Shown: positions 34,233-47,466, counted from the first letter of the stretch. The stretch: DNA of 64,000 bases from Sipunculus nudus (GCA_026874595.1 CM049315.1:14349664-14413663); one strand, 5' to 3'. Numbers and translations are program-made. The notes: generated from the sequence alone by a model not told the origin.

Positions 34233-37200
34233 ATGCGTAAGAAGGTCTATCAGGTGGGGAGGAACAGTATTCCTGTAAGGAATCCGGGCAAGCAGTTGTT
34301 GCAGAACCCTCACCGTCGCAGCGTACTTACACGCAAAGCCAAAGCTCACACAATAATGCCTCACGCAACAACCGGGATTATTCCTGTAAGGAATCCGGGC
34401 AAGCAGTTGTTGCAGAACCCTCACCGTCGCAGCGTACTTACACGCAAAGCCAAAGCTCACACAATAATGCCTCACGCAACAACCGGGATTATTCCTGTAA
34501 GGAATCCGGGCAAGCAGTTGTTGCAGAACCCTCACCGTCGCAGCGTACTTACACGCAAAGCCAAAGCTCACACAATAATGCCTCACGCAACAACCGGGAT
34601 TATTCCTGTAAGGAATCCGGGCAAGCAGTTGTTGCTGAACCCTCTACGTCGCAGCGTACTTACACGCAAAGCCAAAGCTCACACAATAATGCCTCACGCA
34701 ACAACCGGGATTATTCCTGTAAGGAATCCGGGCAAGCAGTTGTTGCAGAACCCTCACCGTCGCAGCGTACTTACACGCAAAGCCAAAGCTCACACAATAA
34801 TGCCTCACGCAACAACCGGGATTATTCCTGTAAGGAATCCGGGCAAGCAGTTGTTGCAGAACCCTCACCGTCGCAGCGTACTTACACGCAAAGCCAAAGC
34901 TCACACAATAATGCCTCACGCAACAACCGGGATTATTCCTGTAAGGAATCCGGGCAAGCAGTTGTTGCAGAACCCTCACCGTCGCAGCGTACTTACACGC
35001 AAAGCCAAAGCTCACACAATAATGCCTCACGCAACAACCGGGATTATTCCTGTAAGGAATCCGGGCAAGCAGTTGTTGCAGAACCCTCACCGTCGCAGCG
35101 TACTTACACGCAAAGCCAAAGCTCACACAATAATGCCTCATGCAACAACCGGGATTATTCCTGTAAGGAATCCGGGCAAGCAGTTGTTGCAGAACCCTCA
35201 CCGTCGCAGCGTACTTACACGCAAAGCCAAAGCTCACACAATAATGCCTCACGCAACAACCGGGATTATTCCTGTAAGGAATCCGGGCAAGCAGTTGTTG
35301 CAGAACCCTCACCGTCGCAGCGTACTTACACGCAAAGCCAAAGCTCACACAATAATGCCTCACGCAACAACCGGGATTATTCCTGTAAGGAATCCGGGCA
35401 AGCAGTTGTTGCAGAACCCTCACCGTCGCAGCGTACTTACACGCAAAGCCAAAGCTCACACAATAATGCCTCACGCAACAACCGGGATTATTCCTGTAAG
35501 GAATCCGGGCAAGCAGTTGTTGCAGAACCCTCACCGTCGCAGCGTACTTACACGCAAAGCCAAAGCTCACACAATAATGCCTCACGCAACAACCGGGATT
35601 ATTCCTGTAAGGAATCCGGGCAAGCAGTTGTTGCAGAACCCTCACCGTCGCAGCGTACTTACACGCAAAGCCAAAGCTCACACAATAATGCCTCACGCAA
35701 CAACCGGGATTATTCCTGTAAGGAATCCGGGCAAGCAGTTGTTGCAGAACCCTCACCGTCGCAGCGTACTTACACGCAAAGCCAAAGCTCACACAATAAT
35801 GCCTCACGCAACAACCGGGATTATTCCTGTAGGGAATCCGGGCAAGCAGTTGTTGCTGAACCCTCTACGTCGCAGCGTACTTACACGCAAAGCCAAAGCT
35901 CACACAATAATGCCTCACGCAACAACCGGGATTATTCCTGTAGGGAATCCGGGCAAGCAGTTGTTGCAGAACCCTCACCGTCGCAGCGTACTTACACGCA
36001 AAGCCAAAGCTCACACAATAATGCCTCACGCAACAACCGGGATTATTCCTGTAAGGAATCCGGGCAAGCAGTTGTTGCAGAACCCTCACCGTCGCAGCGT
36101 ACTTACACGCAAAGCCAAAGCTCACACAATAATGCCTCACGCAACAACCGGGATTATTCCTGTAGGGAATCCGGGCAAGCAGTTGTTGCTGAACCCTCTA
36201 CGTCGCAGCGTACTTACACGCAAAGCCAAAGCTCACACAATAATGCCTCACGCAACAACCGGGATTATTCCTGTAGGGAATCCGGGCAAGCAGTTGTTGC
36301 AGAACCCTCACCGTCGCAGCGTACTTACACGCAAAGCCAAAGCTCACACAATAATGCCTCACGCAACAACCGGGATTATTCCTGTAGGGAATCCGGGCAA
36401 GCAGTTGTTGCTGAACCCTCTACGTCGCAGCGTACTTACACGCAAAGCCAAAGCTCACACAATAATGCCTCACGCAACAACCGGGATTATTCCTGTAGGG
36501 AATCCGGGCAAGCAGTTGTTGCAGAACCCTCACCGTCGCAGCGTACTTACACGCAAAGCCAAAGCTCACACAATAATGCCTCACGCAACAACCGGGATTA
36601 TTCCTGTAAGGAATCCGGGCAAGCAGTTGTTGCAGAACCCTCACCGTCGCAGCGTACTTACACGCAAAGCCAAAGCTCACACAATAATGCCTCACGCAAC
36701 AACCGGGATTATTCCTGTAAGGAATCCGGGCAAGCAGTTGTTGCAGAACCCTCACCGTCGCAGCGTACTTACACGCAAAGCCAAAGCTCACACAATAATG
36801 CCTCACGCAACAACCGGGATTATTCCTGTAGGGAATCCGGGCAAGCAGTTGTTGCTGAACCCTCTACGTCGCAGCGTACTTACACGCAAAGCCAAAGCTC
36901 ACACAATAATGCCTCACGCAACAACCGGGATTATTCCTGTAGGGAATCCGGGCAAGCAGTTGTTGCAGAACCCTCACCGTCGCAGCGTACTTACACGCAA
37001 AGCCAAAGCTCACACAATAATGCCTCACGCAACAACCGGGATTATTCCTGTAAGGAATCCGGGCAAGCAGTTGTTGCAGAACCCTCACCGTCGCAGCGTA
37101 CTTACACGCAAAGCCAAAGCTCACACAATAATGCCTCACGCAACAACCGGGATTATTCCTGTAGGGAATCCGGGCAAGCAGTTGTTGCTGAACCCTCTAC

Positions 37201-40200
37201 GTCGCAGCGTACTTACACGCAAAGCCAAAGCTCACACAATAATGCCTCACGCAACAACCGGGATTATTCCTGTAGGGAATCCGGGCAAGCAGTTGTTGCA
37301 GAACCCTCACCGTCGCAGCGTACTTACACGCAAAGCCAAAGCTCACACAATAATGCCTCACGCAACAACCGGGATTATTCCTGTAGGGAATCCGGGCAAG
37401 CAGTTGTTGCTGAACCCTCTACGTCGCAGCGTACTTACACGCAAAGCCAAAGCTCACACAATAATGCCTCACGCAACAACCGGGATTATTCCTGTAGGGA
37501 ATCCGGGCAAGCAGTTGTTGCAGAACCCTCTACGTCGCAGCGTACTTACACGCAAAGCCAACGCTCACGCAATAATGCCTCACGCAATAACCGGGATTAT
37601 TCCTGTAGGGAATCCGGGCAAGCAGTTGTTGCAGAACCCTCACCGTCGCAGCGTACTTACACGCAAAGCCAAAGCTCACACAATAATGCCTCACGCAACA
37701 ACCGGGATTATTCCTGTAGGGAATCCGGGCAAGCAGTTGTTGCTGAACCCTCTACGTCGCAGCGTACTTACACGCAAAGCCAAAGCTCACACAATAATGC
37801 CTCACGCAACAACCGGGATTATTCCTGTAGGGAATCCGGGCAAGCAGTTGTTGCAGAACCCTCACCGTCGCAGCGTACTTACACGCAAAGCCAAAGCTCA
37901 CACAATAATGCCTCACGCAACAACCGGGATTATTCCTGTAGGGAATCCGGGCAAGCAGTTGTTGCTGAACCCTCTACGTCGCAGCGTACTTACACGCAAA
38001 GCCAAAGCTCACACAATAATGCCTCACGCAACAACCGGGATTATTCCTGTAGGGAATCCGGGCAAGCAGTTGTTGCAGAACCCTCACCGTCGCAGCGTAC
38101 TTACACGCAAAGCCAAAGCTCACACAATAATGCCTCACGCAACAACCGGGATTATTCCTGTAGGGAATCCGGGCAAGCAGTTGTTGCTGAACCCTCTACG
38201 TCGCAGCGTACTTACACGCAAAGCCAAAGCTCACACAATAATGCCTCACGCAACAACCGGGATTATTCCTGTAGGGAATCCGGGCAAGCAGTTGTTGCAG
38301 AACCCTCACCGTCGCAGCGTACTTACACGCAAAGCCAAAGCTCACACAATAATGCCTCACGCAACAACCGGGATTATTCCTGTAGGGAATCCGGGCAAGC
38401 AGTTGTTGCTGAACCCTCTACGTCGCAGCGTACTTACACGCAAAGCCAAAGCTCACACAATAATGCCTCACGCAACAACCGGGATTATTCCTGTAGGGAA
38501 TCCGGGCAAGCAGTTGTTGCAGAACCCTCACCGTCGCAGCGTACTTAAACGCAAAGCCAAAGCTCACACAATAATGCCTCACGCAACAACCGGGATTATT
38601 CCTGTAGGGAATCCGGGCAAGCAGTTGTTGCTGAACCCTCTACGTCGCAGCGTACTTACACGCAAAGCCAAAGCTCACACAATAATGCCTCACGCAACAA
38701 CCGGGATTATTCCTGTAGGGAATCCGGGCAAGCAGTTGTTGCAGAACCCTCTACGTCGCAGCGTACTTACACGCAAAGCCAACGCTCACACAATAATGCC
38801 TCACGCAACAACCGGGATTATTCCTGTAGGGAATCCGGGCAAGCAGTTGTTGCTGAACCCTCACCGTCGCAGCGTACTTACACGCAAAGCCAAAGCTCAC
38901 ACAATAATGCCTCACGCAACAACCGGGATTATTCCTGTAGGGAATCCGGGCAAGCAGTTGTTGCTGAACCCTCTACGTCGCAGCGTACTTACACGCAAAG
39001 CCAAAGCTCACACAATAATGCCTCACGCAATAACCGGGATTATTCCTGTAGGGAATCCGGGCAAGCAGTTGTTGCTGAACCCTCACCGTCGCAGCGTACT
39101 TACACGCAAAGCCAAAGCTCACACAATAATGCCTCACGCAATAACCGGGATTATTCCTGTAGGGAATCCGGGCAAGCAGTTGTTGCAGAACCCTCACCGT
39201 CGCAGCGTACTTACACGCAAAGCCAAAGCTCACACAATAATGCCTCACGCAATAACCGGGATTATTCCTGTAGGGAATCCGGGCAAGCAGTTGTTGCAGA
39301 ACCCTCACCGTCGCAGCGTACTTACACGCAAAGCCAAAGCTCACACAATAATGCCTCACGCAACAACCGGGATTATTCCTGTAGGGAATCCGGGCAAGCA
39401 GTTGTTGCTGAACCCTCTACGTCGCAGCGTACTTACACGCAAAGCCAAAGCTCACACAATAATGCCTCACGCAACAACCGGGATTATTCCTGTAGGGAAT
39501 CCGGGGAAGCAGTTGTTGCAGAACCCTCACCGTCGCAGCGTACTTACACGCAAAGCCAAAGCTCACACAATAATGCCTCACGCAACAACCGGGATTATTC
39601 CTGTAGGGAATCCGGGCAAGCAGTTGTTGCTGAACCCTCACCGTCGCAGCGTACTTACACGCAAAGCCAAAGCTCACACAATAATGCCTCACGCAACAAC
39701 CGGGATTATTCCTGTAGGGAATCCGGGCAAGCAGTTGTTGCTGAACCCTCACCGTCGCAGCGTACTTACACGCAAAGCCAAAGCTCACACAATAATGCCT
39801 CACGCAACAACCGGGATTATTCCTGTAGGGAATCCGGGCAAGCAGTTGTTGCTGAACCCTCTACGTCGCAGCGTACTTACACGCAAAGCCAAAGCTCACA
39901 CAATAATGCCTCACGCAATAACCGGGATTATTCCTGTAGGGAATCCGGGCAAGCAGTTGTTGCAGAACCCTCACCGTCGCAGCGTACTTACACGCAAAGC
40001 CAAAGCTCACACAATAATGCCTCACGCAACAACCGGGATTATTCCTGTAGGGAATCCGGGCAAGCAGTTGTTGCTGAACCCTCTACGTCGCAGCGTACTT
40101 ACACGCAAAGCCAAAGCTCACACAATAATGCCTCACGCAACAACCGGGATTATTCCTGTAGGGAATCCGGGCAAGCAGTTGTTGCAGAACCCTCTACGTC

Positions 40201-41621
40201 GCAGCGTACTTACACGCAAAGCCAAAGCTCACACAATAATGCCTCACGCAACAACCGGGATTATTCCTGTAGGGAATCCGGGCAAGCAGTTGTTGCAGAA
40301 CCCTCACCGTCGCAGCGTACTTACACGCAAAGCCAAAGCTCACACAATAATGCCTCACGCAACAACCGGGATTATTCCTGTAGGGAATCCGGGCAAGCAG
40401 TTGTTGCTGAACCCTCTACGTCGCAGCGTACTTACACGCAAAGCCAAAGCTCACACAATAATGCCTCACGCAACAACCGGGATTATTCCTGTAGGGAATC
40501 CGGGCAAGCAGTTGTTGCAGAACCCTCACCGTCGCAGCGTACTTACACGCAAAGCCAAAGCTCACACAATAATGCCTCACGCAACAACCGGGATTATTCC
40601 TGTAGGGAATCCGGGCAAGCAGTTGTTGCTGAACCCTCTACGTCGCAGCGTACTTACACGCAAAGCCAAAGCTCACACAATAATGCCTCACGCAACAACC
40701 GGGATTATTCCTGTAGGGAATCCGGGCAAGCAGTTGTTGCAGAACCCTCACCGTCGCAGCGTACTTACACGCAAAGCCAAAGCTCACACAATAATGCCTC
40801 ACGCAACAACCGGGATTATTCCTGTAGGGAATCCGGGCAAGCAGTTGTTGCTGAACCCTCTACGTCGCAGCGTACTTACACGCAAAGCCAAAGCTCACAC
40901 AATAATGCCTCACGCAACAACCGGGATTATTCCTGTAGGGAATCCGGGCAAGCAGTTGTTGCAGAACCCTCACCGTCGCAGCGTACTTACACGCAAAGCC
41001 AAAGCTCACACAATAATGCCTCACGCAACAACCGGGATTATTCCTGTAGGGAATCCGGGCAAGCAGTTGTTGCTGAACCCTCTACGTCGCAGCGTACTTA
41101 CACGCAAAGCCAAAGCTCACACAATAATGCCTCACGCAACAACCGGGATTATTCCTGTAGGGAATCCGGGCAAGCAGTTGTTGCAGAACCCTCACCGTCG
41201 CAGCGTACTTACACGCAAAGCCAAAGCTCACACAATAATGCCTCACGCAACAACCGGGATTATTCCTGTAGGGAATCCGGGCAAGCAGTTGTTGCTGAAC
41301 CCTCTACGTCGCAGCGTACTTACACGCAAAGCCAAAGCTCACACAATAATGCCTCACGCAACAACCGGGATTATTCCTGTAGGGAATCCGGGCAAGCAGT
41401 TGTTGCAGAACCCTCACCGTCGCAGCGTACTTACACGCAAAGCCAACGCTCACGCAATAATGCCTCACGCAATAACCGGGATTATTCCTGTAGGGAATCC
41501 GGGCAAGCAGTTGTTGCAGAACCCTCACCGTCGCAGCGTACTTACACGCAATGCCAACGCTCACGCAATATCCGGGATTAACCTAATTTTTATGCTCAAA
41601 ATGGCTAAAAAGGTCCTCTAA
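34233..41621 (+). other. 2,462-codon open frame through the satellite, probably not a gene
   Basis: From ATG 34233 to a stop at 41621, the frame repeats a 37-residue basic unit (NPGKQLLQNPHRRSVLTRKA and so on). No signal peptide or known domain was seen. Since 111 = 3 x 37, one stop-free frame in the monomer is automatically stop-free throughout. Most variants change the amino acid (R/G, Q/L, H/L, T/I, K/N, T/A, T/K), and only two silent ones were seen (35140, 39505). The opposite strand also has a long frame, broken only by TAG in the CTACGTC variant. I therefore favour non-coding satellite. Confidence 0.7.
34270..41580 (+). repeat. 111-bp satellite array, 66 units
   Basis: Unit starts recur every 111 bases from 34270 to 41485 (exactly 65 periods), and the last unit is truncated. 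Units differ at only a few sites: GTAAGG/GTAGGG, CAGAACCCTCACC/CTGAACCCTCTAC, ACAACC/ATAACC and rare singletons. Units 1-14 are nearly uniform. Later units alternate between two types, giving a 222-bp higher-order repeat over much of units 27-40 and 55-65. The most divergent units (30, 41, 65, 66) include the right edge. Each unit holds an imperfect palindrome, CCGGGATTATTCC, TGTA, then AGGAATCCGG. Confidence 0.97.
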
Positions 41622-44600
41622 TTCTTGTCGGATTGTGTTTTATACTCATCGTAGAAACAAATGTGTACTTTCTAATAAAACCCAGTTTAAAAATAGAGGC
41701 AAGACTGAAGCAACGGGCTAATATGCAAACGAGAGGAAATTATCATTCCTTTTGACGCACTGATATGCAAATATCATTAATTTACATATTTATATTAAAA
41801 GGTCATCTGATAAGGAGCCAGCACAGTTGTTCCACAAGAGAACAGTACTTCTATCTAGGCATCTTATACCGTTATATTTTATGTATTACATGTACATTCA
41901 AATATCATAAATACTGACGGTTTTCAGGTCTATCCGAGAGAGGGGGACGCCAAGATACGTGATGTGGTCGACGCCTTGCAGTTGTTACTACCTTTGAAAT
42001 TTCTTTTAACTCAACTAAACATGGAACAATTGCACTTTAAGTTCCTTTTTCCTCAGCAGTACTATATACAAATGTAGCAGCTAAAAGACGAGCAAGTGTA
42101 AATATTATCCACGCTGCGACACTTGACGCATTCGCACCACCCTTTCGTTCACGGATGTCTGCATGGATGTCTGCAGCGTAAATGTGAATGTAAGTGGCGC
42201 AGCCTGTCATATAAATGAAAAACCTATCCATGATGTATACACACAGGGTTCGCAAGGGTGCTTAAAAAGTGCTCAAAGGTGCACAAGCTTTTGTTTTTAA
42301 TTCTCATACTCCAAGCAGTAATGTATCCCTTCAAGTTCATAACTACACAAAAAATTGATCAATACTTATATCAATGTCTTATCGAAACATCCAATGAGCC
42401 CTCATATAGGCAAATGCAACATGTCTTAGCCTGCAGATGCATTTAATATCGTTTGGCGGGAAACCGTTTCCTCCTACACCTGAATTCACTGGTTCTGTCC
42501 GTACTCCTTCTAGTGGAACTAACAGAACGATATGGATACAAAAGCGTGTTGATATACCGGGCTGATCTATAAACTGCAAAAACAAAGCGCTAAATTAAGT
42601 CTTCAAAATATCGAAAATGGATGATTGGCTAAGAAAGTGACCTGAAAGTTTTAGCACAATAAGAGCTACGGTCTACTTCAATGGAATGAGTGCACAAAAC
42701 CGAGGGCGCTTTCCCCGCCTAATACTCCCCGGTAATTTCGATGGCGTTTGCCGCCGCAAAAAACTGTTGCATGCTTCTAAATGATAGGATGTATTATTAA
42801 ATCATCTGCAGTCTACAAGGTTCTTATAATTTACAGTAATATCCCATACTTTTTCCCAAAATAAATGTTCTGTCCTGTACACAGCTTATAATATGCGCAT
42901 CGGTGCCTCATAGCTAACTGCCAGAAATATGAAGACAGCACTTGAACGCTTAGGAACCGGCCAATCATTTATATAGGTGTAGTTTTGCTTATATTTTATA
43001 AAAACAATAAATTAGAACATGTTATATTCAATGATTATATAGATGGAGACCTGATAATTCAAAATATCTCAATGGTAATAAGAAGCAATGTATGAGCGAA
43101 AATAGGGGAATTAAATGTCGACATTAGCTTTGATTAATGCTTGATGTTCTTCCATATATTGAACTCATAAAATAACATTCAATTTGGTTAATAATTCTTA
43201 ACATAATAATAATGCATGAAATAAACGTTATAATCAAAAACTGAACAATTAAAATAATATCATTTCCTGCACCTCTGTAGTATTGAGATAAAGTACCTTG
43301 TTTAACAGACACGTTACATTGATGTAAATGGTGCAGTTCTTGCTATCCCAAGTTAAACAGGGCTTATCTTTTCATATCATATATCTCATTTTACTCTTTG
43401 GATGTTGGCATGTCTGTGTTTGACTTAATTAACAGTTTTTGAGAGATTGTTAAGTGTTATATTTTGCTGTCAATATTAAAGAATCTTTTAAAAGTTTCCA
43501 TTAAACATGTAATCGTACTATTAAAACAACTGTGCAAAACTGAACTATTAAACAGGCTGTTCTTACCTAACTGTTTAACTTGTACAATTTTATGGTTTGA
43601 TATCGTAAACATGAAGCCTATGCAAATATTTTGTACAAATGAGAGGAAATGAAAATATCCATATTTTTCTTGAGCTCGTTAACATGAACAACCAAACATA
43701 TAAAACCTGATGAAATTTTGAACCTTTGAATATATTTAACTTGATATATATGTGTATTCTTTTTAGCTTTTACTTCATATGTAACTGATCAAGGATAATC
43801 GCAACGCCAGCTTCTTAAATAAAATTTATATATCAAATTGATAATCAAAGGTTATGATTTTTTTTGTCACAGGTCCTGTAAAGGTTATGAAAAAGTCATG
43901 AAATTTTGATTTGATCGAAGTGTGTGAACCCTGTTCTAATTTAATCTAGCCATAAGCACTGACTTTAGTGAAAGTGATGTACACATGTCAGACTGTATGC
44001 CACTGGCTCTTGTAGAAAAGTATTTTACTAGCAGCTTTGCAGACTTTCCAAAAAATTCAGTTGTAGCCAATCATTAAAGGGGTATGTCATAAATGTTTAT
44101 TTTTTTTTCATATTTTGTATTTTTTATGAATCTAATATGTTTTTAAAATAGCAAAAAAGGTCATCAAAACGGTGCTCTATGTGAGCCAATACACTGTTTA
44201 AGGTGCTAAAACTGGGTCAGCAAAGAAGTGTATGACCCTGTCACATGTAACATATCAGGTGGATAAGTCTAACCATTGCCGAGATATGAGTGATTTAACC
44301 CAAGGCAGATGAACAGATGGACGCTGTTGGAACTTGCTTGAAGGTGGCGCCACTAGTTTTATGTATGATGTAAAGCTATCTCAGGGCCCATCGAAAATTC
44401 GAAACTTGTTTTGGTTCATGGAAAACCGATCCTATATATGGTTTTGCCTGGTATTTATAAGTGGACTGTTTCGGTTTTTAATGGACAAATTCTTATAACA
44501 TCGTAAATTATTTAATATAATCAAATGAATTAATGATGAAAATAGTGTCAAAAGCTAGAAATACATGCCTTGGCTTTTTGAGACCAAGTTTGAACATTAT

Positions 44601-44930
44601 TAATTGTAACTGGCCAATTTATATTGCAATTATGATGAAAATAGGGAGTTTTCGGTGTCCTATAATATACCCACTTGTCAAACGACATGGACTTAAATGT
44701 TACGTGCCTCCCATCTTTAGCTCTATGGGATTAAAGTAAGGAATACTAAATGTTTATACCTCAAGCATTGCTTATTTAACTCTTAAAGGCATCAACAGTA
44801 TCAATAAATAAAATAATCAACAAAACTGTACTACTCCATTGGCCCTCCACCTCCATGATGCCAGTATAATTATCGAGTGGACGGTTTTGGCGAAACCGAA
44901 ATCGGATTTTCCTCAAAACCAGTTTCGGTT
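41582..44930. other. AT-rich region, no recognised genes
   Basis: Contains repeat-like ends CAGGGTTCGCA (42244) and, inverted, TGTGTGAACCCTG (43922-43934), the latter preceded by TGAAAAAGTCATGAAATTTT. These resemble dispersed element termini, but no flanking duplication links them. Short frames are not convincing. Confidence 0.4.
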
Positions 44931-44939
44931 TCGCTATTA

Positions 44940-45300
44940 TATAGAAGGTGAACGGTTTCCAGAGGCAGCCGAAACCAGTTTTTAATTTTTGAAATGGCCA
45001 CAAGAGCTACACTCATGTAAAACTTCAGCTCGATTGGTCAAACGAGTTTCAAAATATGGGGGATTATGTGTGAAAACAGATGCACAGATGGACGTTCAGC
45101 AGAAAGATCAGAAGACCTATTATAAAGAAGGTGAACGGTTTCAAGAAGTAGCCGAAACCAGTTTTGAATTTTTTAATTGGTCACAAGAGCTACACTCATG
45201 AAAAACTTCAGCTCGATTGGTCAAACGAGTTTCAAAATATGTGGGTTTATGTGTGAAAACAGATGCACAGATGGACGTTCTGTAGAAAGGTCAGAGGTCA
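44940..45300 (+). repeat. Tandem duplication of about 185 bp
   Basis: Two copies share GAAGGTGAACGGTTTC, CACAAGAGCTACACTCATG, CTTCAGCTCGATTGGTCAAA and ACAGATGCACAGATGGACG. A partial third match (ACAGATGGACGCTG) lies at 44312-44325. Frames across it are not conserved as protein. Confidence 0.75.
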
Positions 45301-45441
45301 ACCCAAACGAGGGCGCACCGGTTCACATGTGACCTGATTATAATTCCGAGTTTCATAATATTTCGTCCGGCGGTTACGGAGGAGTTCTCCGGAATCTTAT
45401 GCGGCCGCGGCGGCGTCCGGCTGAAAACATAGTATCCGGTA

Positions 45442-46103
45442 ATGGGGCTGTCCCACATGGGCGACTCTACAGGCGACTACCGGCGACCAGACTGTCGCCT
45501 CATTGTCGACGGGTGGTCGCCTGTATGGTCGCGTGTAGTCGCCTGAAGACGCCCCAAGACGCGTGACCTCGAAGCTGTCGCCTCTGGATTTTCAACATGT
45601 TCAAAATTCTCAGGCGACAGTCTTCTACTGGCGTAGGTGCTGTCGTAGGCTGTCGCAAGTTGACGCGGGTTTTCGTAGGTCCTGTCGTAAGCTGTCGCCA
45701 GGTGACGCGGGTTGTCGTGTGTGTTGTCGCGGGATGTTGTTACTTGAAATAAGGCCCTTCCTTGTCTCCGTCTCCTCACATAGCACATGGTAGAGAATCT
45801 TCGAAGCTTGTCGCGGGTGGACCTAGCGAGAATTCTTGTGTCGTAGGTTGTCGCCAGTGTGGTCGTAGGTTGTCGTAGATGCGGTCGTAGGTTGTTGTAG
45901 GTGATTGTCTTTTGTCGCGGCGACTGTGTCGCCGGTTGTGGGCAGCTTGTCGCAGCTTGTCGTCAGACAGTCGCTAGCCATGTGTAGCTTGTCGTAGACT
46001 ATTGTGGTAGCGGAAATCCTGTCGCCTGTTTTTCGGCGACTATGAGGCGACAGCCTAGTCGCCTGTAGTCGCCTGTAGAGTCGCTTAAGTGGGACAGCCC
46101 CAT
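45442..46103. mobile_element. 662-bp DNA element with about 70-bp terminal inverted repeats
   Basis: The left end ATGGGGCTGTCCCAC is followed by GCGACTCTACAGGCGACTAC. The right end, reverse complemented, has the same blocks. Over about 70 bases only about eight positions differ. The interior is rich in TGTCGTAGG/TGTCGCC motifs and has no transposase, so it is a non-autonomous (MITE-like) element. Frames of 76-103 codons inside are composition artefacts. No clear target duplication was seen, and the superfamily is not assigned. Confidence 0.85.
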
Positions 46104-46176
46104 AAAACTCTGTTTTAGCCTATACAACTAGTAAATTAAAATATATTTAACATGAAAATTTAAATATATGATCGTA

Positions 46177-46341
46177 TTAGGTAGCTGGATTCATGTTTGG
46201 CCGCAGCTGAGACCACCTAGACCTCACATCTGACTTCACGATATACACAAGCCAGTTCTTGATTACGTATGGCTCTTGACGCTTCTCTTCAATGAACAGA
46301 ATATTCTCGTATTTGACAACAGTGTCAAACGTCACAACCGT
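46177..46341 (-). other. Unrecognised protein-like open stretch
   Basis: Between two in-frame stops on the minus strand, 54 codons read FDTVVKYENILFIEEKRQEP and NWLVYIVKSDVRSRW, a balanced composition unlike the surrounding AT-rich noise. There is no start codon near the beginning, and acceptor-like AG sites have weak pyrimidine tracts. It could be a terminal exon or a fragment of a transposon protein. It lies 74 bases from the end of the TIR element. Confidence 0.28.
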
Positions 46342-47320
46342 TTATAGTTTTACTTGTACAAGCTACATGGCTGATTTCCATAATTATTATTGTGACTTCT
46401 GATTTTGTATATATGCAGTATTTCAAGGAGCTCTAAGTGGCACAGTTTCAGCAATTTACATTGTATTCCATCTGGCCTGGCAGTCTTTCTTGCACTTATT
46501 TTCTGTAGCTCCTGTCTCACTGCACTGACAGAGATATAAATGGAATCTTTACATAAATGATTTAAGCATCAGTTTAATTTATATTTTTATATTATTGTAA
46601 CAACTATCAGACCAAGCATAGAATTTCATAATTAGCGAATTGATGGTGGTCACTATATATCATGGAATTCTACAGAATTTCTGTTTATCCTGTAGAAAAG
46701 GTCTAAAAAGTAATCATACGGTCCAACCCTATTTAGTGTTTCTGTTTAACCATTACTCTGTATTCTCCTGTTACGTCAGGTTTTTAATTAGGAAAACCTT
46801 TTCCAACATTACAAACATGGCATCTGTGATCAAACATGAACAATTGTCCAAGGGAAGTTCCATGTATGTTAAATAACATAATATAAATTGTAATTTTACA
46901 TTATAGCACATTGTTTATTTATCAACATTTTGTGTTATGTTTAAGGCGAGTTCAGGTCAGCACATCAAACTAAAAGTTATTTAAAGCAATATTATTGAAT
47001 ATTTGACCTTGTGTAGGATGAAACGATCAGCAAGCACTCGTAGGACTGATGTTCTCACAATTTACAATATGTTTAAATACATATATGCAAAAACAAATCG
47101 CTTCATCATTTTATGATTCAGTATGTGTTATTATATTGTTCCGTCGAAAATATGTGGTGAATGGTATATGAGAGCATAGATTAACTTTAAGTAAACTAAA
47201 AGTACTGTAGATGGTACCACCAGTCATAAGTAAGGAACAACAATATATGTTTACTTTACCGGTACAAGAAAACCATTAGCAACTTAGGATTTATGAATTG
47301 TCATGTAAATGCATCAATAG

Positions 47321-47466
47321 ACCTTTTCCACTACAAGAGCGGCCTCTTTACGCGAAGATTAACATTAACAGTTCGGATCCGTTGTATATACGAAAAGAGA
47401 CTTATTGTAGTGTCTCAAATGAGTCCTGTCTGAATATAAAAGATGGGATTCCTACTGGTGTCTGGG
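47321..47466 (+). other. Possible exon, unrecognised
   Basis: AG at 47319-47320 and GTATGT from 47467 flank a frame reading PFPLQERPLYAKININSSDP and ETYCSVSNESCLNIKDGIP. It contains two cysteines and NxS/NxT sites, so a secreted or extracellular product is possible. A second frame over the same bases is also open, which weakens the case. Confidence 0.25.

Noticed and set aside
34185-41564. Long minus-strand frames (up to 387 codons) across the satellite
   Set aside because: They are the reverse reading of the same 111-bp unit and are broken wherever the CTACGTC variant gives TAG; not genes.
42244-43934. A 1.7-kb hAT element between CAGGGTTCGCA and TGTGTGAACCCTG
   Set aside because: The ends match for only about 10 bases, the flanking 8 bases differ (TATACACA vs TTCTAATT), and no transposase is present; probably ends of separate repeats.
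45477-45793. 103- and 76-codon frames with repeated LATAYD motifs
   Set aside because: They lie inside the 662-bp TIR element and reflect its TGTCGTAGG repeats.
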